A DNA stretch of 42,640 nucleotides from positions 8,957 through 51,596 of the forward strand of contig NZ_LGLN01000033.1 in assembly GCF_001293775.1 (NCBI RefSeq). The letters are read 5' to 3'. This DNA comes from Pseudomonas syringae pv. cilantro. GTDB taxonomy: Bacteria; Pseudomonadota; Gammaproteobacteria; Pseudomonadales; Pseudomonadaceae. This document shows positions 36,979-42,640 of the stretch, piece by piece. Made by a program: the position numbers and the translations under genes. The stretch's first letter is position 1. Each line of letters begins with the position of its first letter. Under the pieces are notes generated by a model. It was given only the letters and a program-made list of their open reading frames with translations. It was not told the DNA's origin and ran no database searches.

Positions 36979-37860
36979 TCAAAAGGTCAGGGTCTGGTGG
37001 CTCTGGGTCTGGTGATAGTCGTTGCGCGGCACGTGTTCCGGTTGCAGGAATGTCATGAGCACCTGTTTCGAGTCGCGGCTGGCGGCCTTGTGTTCCATGT
37101 CCAGAAAGTGCCCGGTGGCGTCGATGGTGCTGAAGCTGCAATCGCGCAGGTACCTGGAGAAGTTGGTCGCGTCGTTTGCTGAGGTGTATTCGTCCAGAGC
37201 GCCATTGATGAACAGCACCGGGGTGTTGATGTTTTTGCCGGCGGTCAGGTAATTGTCCGGATCGAGTTCCAGTACCTGACTGAAGTGGTAATGCATCTGG
37301 TCATACTCGTGAGTCTCCAGATTGCTGATATGCCGGAAGTTGAAGCGTTTGAATAATTCCGGCAGATGCTTGCCCACGGTGCTGTTGATCAAGTGGCCCA
37401 TGTCGTAGCGGTTGTGTGCGCCCAGGTGCGTGATTCCCTGACGCAAGTAGTCATGCATCTTCTCGTTGATGACCGGGGAGAACGAGCTGATGACCGCGCT
37501 TTCGATACGCTTTGGTCGGTGCGCGAGTGCCACCAGCGTGGCTGCGCCGCCCCATGAGAAGGACAGCACGTGCTCGGCGTTGAAGTGATCGATCAGTTCC
37601 AGCAGCAGTTGGCCTTCCTGTTCTCGCGTCAGCGGCGTGCCATGCAGGTTGTGTGGCTTGGACTTGCCCGAATAGGGTTGGTCGTAAAGCACCACATTTA
37701 AAGCCGGATGCAGGCTGCGCACGGTCTGGGCAAATGATGCGGTGGTGGCCAGTGAGCCGTTGACCAGAATGATGGTCTTTGCGGCGGCGTCGGTGCGATA
37801 GAACTCGGTGTAAACCCGAAACTGTCCTTGTATGTCCAGCACTGCTTTTTCTGGCGACAT
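36979..37860 (-). CDS. rhlA: RhlA-like 3-hydroxyacyl-ACP O-3-hydroxyacyltransferase
   Basis: 293 residues from ATG 37860 with AGGAGT eight nt upstream; the longer frame to 38076 is not used. An alpha/beta hydrolase-fold enzyme whose nucleophile S102 (LSFSWGG), D223 (NGALDEYT) and H251 (ATGHFLD) fall at the same positions as the P. aeruginosa RhlA triad. LVNGSLATTASFA and TVGKHLPELFKRF are also RhlA-like. RhlA joins two beta-hydroxyacyl chains to make HAA, the lipid part of rhamnolipids; species that lack rhlB beside it, as here, use HAA as a swarming surfactant. It is a backbone gene next to the tRNA boundary. The 285-bp upstream region shows no other gene. Confidence 0.85.
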   Translation of the reverse strand: MSPEKAVLDIQGQFRVYTEFYRTDAAAKTIILVNGSLATTASFAQTVRSLHPALNVVLYDQPYSGKSKPHNLHGTPLTREQEGQLLLELIDHFNAEHVLSFSWGGAATLVALAHRPKRIESAVISSFSPVINEKMHDYLRQGITHLGAHNRYDMGHLINSTVGKHLPELFKRFNFRHISNLETHEYDQMHYHFSQVLELDPDNYLTAGKNINTPVLFINGALDEYTSANDATNFSRYLRDCSFSTIDATGHFLDMEHKAASRDSKQVLMTFLQPEHVPRNDYHQTQSHQTLTF

Positions 37861-38145
37861 AGTTATAACTCCTGGGGTAAACAGGTATGCGTTGCAACGA
37901 CGTTGCACGAGTTTCGTGACAGGCAAGCGATAGCCGATTAAGGGCCCAGGTTGATCCTGACGAGCGGCTCGACAGGTCTTGTTATTGGCGGGCAGTTTGT
38001 CGTGGGCCAAATAGCACGCATGACAAAAGATTCTTGGAATAGGGATGTGTCGTGTCAGCCGCGTATGCACTGACATTTCGAGTCAAGCAGGCGATCAGCC
38101 ATCTCGCAAGTGACCGCCGGGCAATCCGCCAGACGGTCATTACGG

Positions 38146-38838
38146 TTAGAACAGACTGATTTCCGGGGCGTGCAGCGCGCGGTAGTTGCCCGGCTCAAGC
38201 GTCGGGTCGAGCAATAGCTCACCCACGCTTTCTCGATGCAGTGTCACGACTTTGTTGTCGAAGTGGCCGAACATGCGCTTCACCTGATGGTAGCGGCCTT
38301 CGGTGATGCTCAAGCGTGCGCAGCGCGGCCCCAGCAAGGTCAGTTGCGCCGGTTGGGTGGTGATGTTCTCGAAAGAGAAATACAGACCTTCGGCGAATCT
38401 GGCTGCGTAGCGCTCGTCGATGATTTGCTCGGTCTCGACGTAATAGACTTTTGCCAGCCGGGTCTGCGGCTGAGTGAGACGCCGCGACCATTGGCCATCA
38501 TTGGTGATCAGCATCAGCCCGGTGGTGTTGAAGTCCAGCCGTCCGGCGATATGCAGCTCGTGCCGGTCAGGCTCGTCCAGCAGGTTGATGACCGTCGGGT
38601 GTTGCGCATCGACCGTCGCGCTGACGCAGCCTTGCGGCTTGTGCAGCATGAAGTAGCGCGCGGGCTTGCCCGGCTGAAGGATTTCTTCGTCGAAGACCAC
38701 GCAACTGAATTCTCGCACTTCGTGATGCGGATCGGTGGTCGTCAGCCCGTCCACTTTCACCCGGCCGCCGGCCAGTGCCAGACGCACGTTCTTGCGGTTG
38801 AAGCGCGGCAGGTTGCTGAGGAAACGATCAAGACGCAT
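38146..38838 (-). CDS. rsuA: 16S rRNA pseudouridine synthase RsuA
   Basis: 230 residues from ATG 38838 (MRLDRFLSNL), the usual RsuA start and length; the open frame extends to 38931 but without homology. An N-terminal S4 RNA-binding domain (residues ~1-45) is followed by the catalytic domain with GRLDFNTTGLML (catalytic D102) and later YHQVKRMFGH. RsuA makes pseudouridine 516 in 16S rRNA. RluB/RluE/RluF relatives are alternatives, but length and the PRFNRKNVRLALAGG region favour RsuA. A core gene with backbone G+C-rich codon use. Confidence 0.85.
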   Translation of the reverse strand: MRLDRFLSNLPRFNRKNVRLALAGGRVKVDGLTTTDPHHEVREFSCVVFDEEILQPGKPARYFMLHKPQGCVSATVDAQHPTVINLLDEPDRHELHIAGRLDFNTTGLMLITNDGQWSRRLTQPQTRLAKVYYVETEQIIDERYAARFAEGLYFSFENITTQPAQLTLLGPRCARLSITEGRYHQVKRMFGHFDNKVVTLHRESVGELLLDPTLEPGNYRALHAPEISLF

Positions 38839-38876
38839 GGCTGAAGTGAGGCAAGAGAGAGCGGGCGGGCATCTTA

Positions 38877-39128
38877 CTACGTGCCCTGACGGACGGGTTG
38901 CCCGGGCGCAGCGTCCTCGACCCCGGCGCAACGCGGGCAGAGGCAGGACTGGTTGCGGATCTCGTCAGGCAGTGCAGCAAGCAGCGCCGGATCGATGCGT
39001 TCGGAAAAGCACCAGCAGGGCTGATCTGCCGTGCGTGGATCGGCCAGGCTGCATCGGTTGCTGAAGCCGCACACGGGGCATAGCGCGGTGTCGGTAAGGG
39101 CGGTGGTCATGTCGAATGTGGGCGCCAT
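38877..39128 (-). CDS. Cysteine-rich CWC family protein
   Basis: 83 residues (ATG 39128; an in-frame ATG at 39110 starting MTTALTDT is equally possible). Cys pairs CPVCG, the name-giving PCWCF and the C-terminal CLCPRC suggest zinc binding. Small CWC proteins are common in Pseudomonas beside rRNA pseudouridine synthase genes; no role is established. It lies 38 bp upstream of rsuA in the same direction. Confidence 0.8.
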   Translation of the reverse strand: MAPTFDMTTALTDTALCPVCGFSNRCSLADPRTADQPCWCFSERIDPALLAALPDEIRNQSCLCPRCAGVEDAAPGQPVRQGT

Positions 39129-39151
39129 GCTGGATGATTGGTGCAGTCGGT

Positions 39152-42100
39152 TCAGGCCATATTAGCAATCACCGAACCCGCTGTCGGCGCATGATAGACG
39201 GGCGCGCGGCCCAGCAGGGCCGACACTGCGGCACATCGGCAATGCACCAGCAAGATTCTGTCGTAATGGATGCCTTGAATGGACAGGCTGTCGAACAGGT
39301 CTGCCAGCGACGGCGGGGGCATGCCGAAGCGATTGCGCACTGTCAGCACATCCATCGGCGTCGGTGGCAGCCAGCCGCGTAATGATGACGCCTGGGAGTT
39401 ACCGACCACGCGTGCTATTTCGTCATAGGTTTCGTCCGATGCAGTCTGAAACTTGGACAGGCTGTAATTTTTCAATCTGCCGGGCAGCGAAGTGCCTGCG
39501 ATGAGTTTGTCGGTGATGAGCAGCGAGTCCAGCGTTGTGGGTTGCATCACGGCGTTGAGCGCCGTGTTCGAGCGTGCGAAAGGCCGGGCATTCTTGTTGA
39601 CGACGCGGTGCAGCCTGGGGTCCATCAGTTCGTAGCCATGCGGCGCGTAAGTGCGAATCTCCGTGCCGTTGGGGATTGTTACGGTACGCGTCCACGGCGT
39701 GTAATACCCATGGGTGCTGACCACCAGGGTGCGCGCCTGACCTCTGTCAGAAGTCCATAACAAAAACCTCTGGCCCAGTTTCCAGGCATGTACCGGTATA
39801 CGGTTTGGCGATGCGGCGGCGATGACGGTCCAGCGCTTGAGCAGCGCGTCGGTGTGAAAGAATTTCTCCAGCCGGGTCTGGCGCGGCGGCACAAAATGCC
39901 TGCGCAGCGTTTGGGTGCCCGGCGCTCTGCTGATCGTGATCGTTGTGGTCGGGGTGTTGCGCGCGGCAGGTTTGACGATTCTGCGCAGTGAGCGCAGCAG
40001 CCGTGGGGTATGCGGAGCCAGTTGTAACAAGCCCAGCGATAACGTGCTCAGCAGCGCCTGATTTTTCTCCGCGTAACGGCTGCCCGGTAGCTGTGTTGCG
40101 GCAATGGTCAGCGCTGTGATGCCGAGCTCCGTCGCCAGCACGGCGACAAACGCCGGTGTGAGTAGCAGGGACATGGGCACCAGCAGACGCTGTAAGTGCT
40201 GCAACCGGTCTGTCCAGTCCGCCAGCGAAACCTGCGCCGAGGTAACGATCTGATCCTTCGCATCATCCAGCGCATTCTGTTTGAGGCGTTGGTGCAAAAA
40301 AGCGAATGGCGTGTCTTCCAATGGTTTTTCACACAATGAATGGTGCATGGCCTGTCGCGTGTCCGGGTTGTACAGCGCGTCGGCCCATGGGCGCAGGATT
40401 GAAACGGGTGCGTTAGGCGCCTGTGTGCCGCCCCACAGTTTGAGCAGGTAGTCGAGCCGCGGGTGATGGCGGCGGGGGACGTAGCGCATGACCGTTTCAC
40501 GCCATTGCGGATCGGCTGTTTTCCGCATCAGGTGCTGTTCCAGCGCCTTGTCATCGGCGCATTCGATGAACGCCTCGGCGTGGCCCGCCTGATAGAGCAC
40601 TTTCAGTGTGCCCGGTTGTTCGAGCAACAGCAGACCGATGTACTGATGTTCCATACCGTCGATCAACGAGCCTTGAACGAAAAAACCCAGCGCCCGCCAT
40701 GGCTGCTGTGCAGCGGGCGCGAGACTTTCCACTATCAGATCGAAGCCTCTGCGCGTGAGACTGCCGCGCTTGAGGCTGAGCAGCGTCTGGGCGATGAAGG
40801 TTGATCTGAACGCCTGTTCGATGCTCGTTTTCTGCTGGTCCCAGAAGTCATGAATGCGCCGGGTCATCCAGGTCAGGAAATCGAACGTGTGGATGTAGTC
40901 CTCGAGCGCCTGCGGGCTGATCTCCAGCAGCCGGCCCTGCTCACGGTTGCCCAGCCCGCCAGGGTCGAAGAAGACCACTGTGCTGCCACCGTGATCGATA
41001 TAGCCCGCCGGATGATCGACTCGATAATGGCTGACCAGTGCTTCGCTCAGGCTGATCGGTTTTTCGTCGGGGGCGTGAACATAGGTAGACGGCAAGCGAG
41101 GATCGCCCAGCGGTCTGGTCGAATAGCCGGGCTGATAAGCGATGAAGACATGCTCGGGGTTGAGTGTCAGCCCATGGCGTTCCTGTAGATAGCTCGCCAT
41201 GACCTGCGCAGCCATTGTCGAAGCCACCGGTAGTTGCTCCAGAATGACCGGTTGTGTCTGCCACAGGTCGATTGCGCCCGCCAGCGTCAGGCTGCGCGCC
41301 ACGGGCCGGAGCAGATCGGTGTTGTCGCGGGGATTACTGCCAGGCAGAAAGCCGGCGAACGAAGCCTGCGTCAGTGCGTCGAACACATCGCCTTCGATCA
41401 GCGGGGCCTCGGCAGCAATGCCTGTATGTTGCTCAAGCGCGAATAGTGCGTGGCCGTAGAACCCTGACGCGTTCATGGCCGCCAATAAACGACCGGTCAT
41501 GTAGTGTGGATCATCGCTGATGTACTCGATGACCTTGCCCTTGGCCCCGAGCAGGTGAATGTAGCAGTGCGATGTGGTTTTCGACCTGACCTGAAAGATC
41601 CCCGGCACCTGCTCGCCGTTCAGCGAGAGTGCTCGAACCTCGGACTTTTCACCGCGTCCGCTTTTATCCAGCGTCTCTGTATCGACGGGGAAGTTGCTCA
41701 ACCCCAAAGCGTCCAGCGCCAGCCAATAGCCGTCCTGGCTTATATGCCGGTGGGTGTGCCGGGAGGCCAGCTGGTCGAGAAAAGCCAGCCGCGACAAGCT
41801 GCGCCAAGTGGTCTCATGCCGAGCCTGGAATGCCTCCAGCGCGGCGCTGTAATCGCTCTCCATAGGCATCTCGCCAATCCACTTGAGGACCTGCGCTGTT
41901 GTCAGCGAGGGCGCGTCGTCGGACAGTGACGTGTCGGTAATAGCGCTGCGATACAGGGCCACGAAGTAAGCGGGTTCGAAGCTGGCCAATGCCACGTCGG
42001 TCAGCGAAAGGCTGACGCTGTAGTGTTCATTGCCCTGGTCGTCCACGGCGGGTCGGTCCTCGCTGCTGAAGCTGATCTGCAAGGCGTCCGGGTCGAGCAC

Positions 42101-42487
42101 CTTGCCGCTTTTTTGCATCAGCAGTGTGATCAGTTGTTGGCGAACGTAATCCTGGCGAGTCGGCGGAAAATCCATGTCCAGCTGACAGGCTTTGAGGAAC
42201 AGTGCCGAGTCGGCAATCAGCCGGAAGCCAGGGCTGTTGCGCAGGGTCTTGAGTTGGCGTTCGACAGGCAGCGCGACGTCTTGCGGCTCATGCGCTTCGG
42301 GTGAGGTCGGCTGCTCGGGTTCTGCGGACGGAAAAAGGGCATTCGACCGCGCTGACAGTGTTGATGCGTTAAGCGTGTCGTGCCTGAGGCGGCTGTGCTC
42401 AGGGCGCAGCACGCTGGGTTGTTCCAGCAGGTAAGCCGACGGATCAAACAGCGTGTCCTCACGAAGCGGACTCCAGAAGGGATTCAT
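39152..42487 (-). CDS. DUF6543 large toxin-like protein with C-terminal Stv-type domain
   Basis: 1111 residues from ATG 42487. The N-terminal ~700 residues (start WSPLREDTLFDPSAYLLEQ; LALDALGLSNFPVD; YIDHGGSTVVFFDPGG; TFDFLTWMTRRIHDFW) have the look of DUF6543 of dermonecrotic-toxin-type proteins in P. syringae and P. fluorescens. About residues 755-800 are hydrophobic (VPMSLLLTPAFVAVLATELG), a possible membrane segment. The last ~200 residues (VVSTHGYYTPW, then VPNGT-like ETRTYAPHG, then HYDRILLVHCR) fit the putative adhesin Stv domain often found at the C-terminus of these proteins. Such proteins are candidate secreted or type III-associated effectors; no signal peptide is visible. Stands alone after 153 bp with no gene at the right edge. 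Confidence 0.65.
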   Translation of the reverse strand: MNPFWSPLREDTLFDPSAYLLEQPSVLRPEHSRLRHDTLNASTLSARSNALFPSAEPEQPTSPEAHEPQDVALPVERQLKTLRNSPGFRLIADSALFLKACQLDMDFPPTRQDYVRQQLITLLMQKSGKVLDPDALQISFSSEDRPAVDDQGNEHYSVSLSLTDVALASFEPAYFVALYRSAITDTSLSDDAPSLTTAQVLKWIGEMPMESDYSAALEAFQARHETTWRSLSRLAFLDQLASRHTHRHISQDGYWLALDALGLSNFPVDTETLDKSGRGEKSEVRALSLNGEQVPGIFQVRSKTTSHCYIHLLGAKGKVIEYISDDPHYMTGRLLAAMNASGFYGHALFALEQHTGIAAEAPLIEGDVFDALTQASFAGFLPGSNPRDNTDLLRPVARSLTLAGAIDLWQTQPVILEQLPVASTMAAQVMASYLQERHGLTLNPEHVFIAYQPGYSTRPLGDPRLPSTYVHAPDEKPISLSEALVSHYRVDHPAGYIDHGGSTVVFFDPGGLGNREQGRLLEISPQALEDYIHTFDFLTWMTRRIHDFWDQQKTSIEQAFRSTFIAQTLLSLKRGSLTRRGFDLIVESLAPAAQQPWRALGFFVQGSLIDGMEHQYIGLLLLEQPGTLKVLYQAGHAEAFIECADDKALEQHLMRKTADPQWRETVMRYVPRRHHPRLDYLLKLWGGTQAPNAPVSILRPWADALYNPDTRQAMHHSLCEKPLEDTPFAFLHQRLKQNALDDAKDQIVTSAQVSLADWTDRLQHLQRLLVPMSLLLTPAFVAVLATELGITALTIAATQLPGSRYAEKNQALLSTLSLGLLQLAPHTPRLLRSLRRIVKPAARNTPTTTITISRAPGTQTLRRHFVPPRQTRLEKFFHTDALLKRWTVIAAASPNRIPVHAWKLGQRFLLWTSDRGQARTLVVSTHGYYTPWTRTVTIPNGTEIRTYAPHGYELMDPRLHRVVNKNARPFARSNTALNAVMQPTTLDSLLITDKLIAGTSLPGRLKNYSLSKFQTASDETYDEIARVVGNSQASSLRGWLPPTPMDVLTVRNRFGMPPPSLADLFDSLSIQGIHYDRILLVHCRCAAVSALLGRAPVYHAPTAGSVIANMA

Positions 42488-42640
42488 GACGGGCCGTCAA
42501 AATGAAAAGAGGCCCACTATGCCGGAGAGCGTACGTGTGAAGGTCATAACTATGTATCGCGCGGCGATCCGCATTGCTCACGAAGAGGCCGGTACATCCG
42601 ATGCATTTTCTGTGTCTGGCATACCGCATTCGCGAACAAG

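Noticed and set aside
38236..38844. 202-codon plus-strand frame
   Set aside because: Mirror of the rsuA coding sequence.
1..42640. CRISPR array or rRNA genes
   Set aside because: No regularly spaced repeats and no rRNA-like sequence were seen on reading either strand.

Overview
The window looks like a Pseudomonas chromosome, most likely of the P. syringae/fluorescens group. The right end carries backbone genes: an RhlA homologue with the exact Ser102/Asp223/His251 triad, an RsuA-type 16S rRNA pseudouridine synthase, a CWC Cys-rich protein, and a large DUF6543/Stv-type toxin-like protein. Left of a tRNA-Gly(CCC) locus (about 36.65-36.82 kb), almost everything is accessory DNA with mixed base composition, broken genes, an IS66 remnant and recombinases. 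This is the layout of a defence-rich genomic island whose left end lies outside the window.

Layout, left to right. At 1-3207 is a Hachiman system: hamA (5' end outside the window) and the Ski2-like helicase hamB. A TIR-like protein (3492-4457) and an OLD-family ATPase/TOPRIM nuclease (4809-6518, minus) follow. Next is a decayed N-terminal piece of a HelD-like UvrD helicase, then a 719-residue nuclease-like protein with a C-terminal SEC-C zinc motif (7422-9581). From 9700 to 15360 (minus) lie an unknown gene with a 5' frameshift and a giant DUF4365-TPR-PIN-like gene broken by two frameshifts and one stop. A 958-residue SMC/RecF-like ATPase (15638-18514) comes next, followed by an IS66 remnant that cuts a DUF7380/DUF4209-type gene and an XRE regulator.

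From 20512 to 22931 is a tight operon: metallophosphoesterase, three small proteins that look like diverged copies of one fold (the third DUF6957-like), and a HAD hydrolase. It is followed by small genes, an island-encoded MvaT/H-NS-like silencer, an unknown 258-residue protein, a SIR2-like protein and a divergent tyrosine-recombinase-like protein.

The right part of the island (28043-35819, all minus) is a compact overlapping operon. It encodes a 488-residue tyrosine recombinase, a 1137-residue second tyrosine recombinase with a Cys-rich cluster, a 224-residue protein, a 112-residue coiled-coil protein and a 633-residue RecD-like protein with degenerate motor motifs. The first three match my recollection of the Gamma-Mobile-Trio (GmtY-GmtZ-GmtX), a mobile module known to carry anti-phage systems. 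Inverted repeats lie just upstream of the first gene. Beyond them are one intact tRNA-Gly(CCC) and a 54-nt 5' fragment of a second, marking a tRNA-linked island boundary.

Taken together, the recombinase operon would be the mobility machinery and the left 28 kb its cargo, mainly NAD- or nucleic-acid-targeting defence proteins, several of them now decaying. Family names are recognised by eye from motifs; no search was run.
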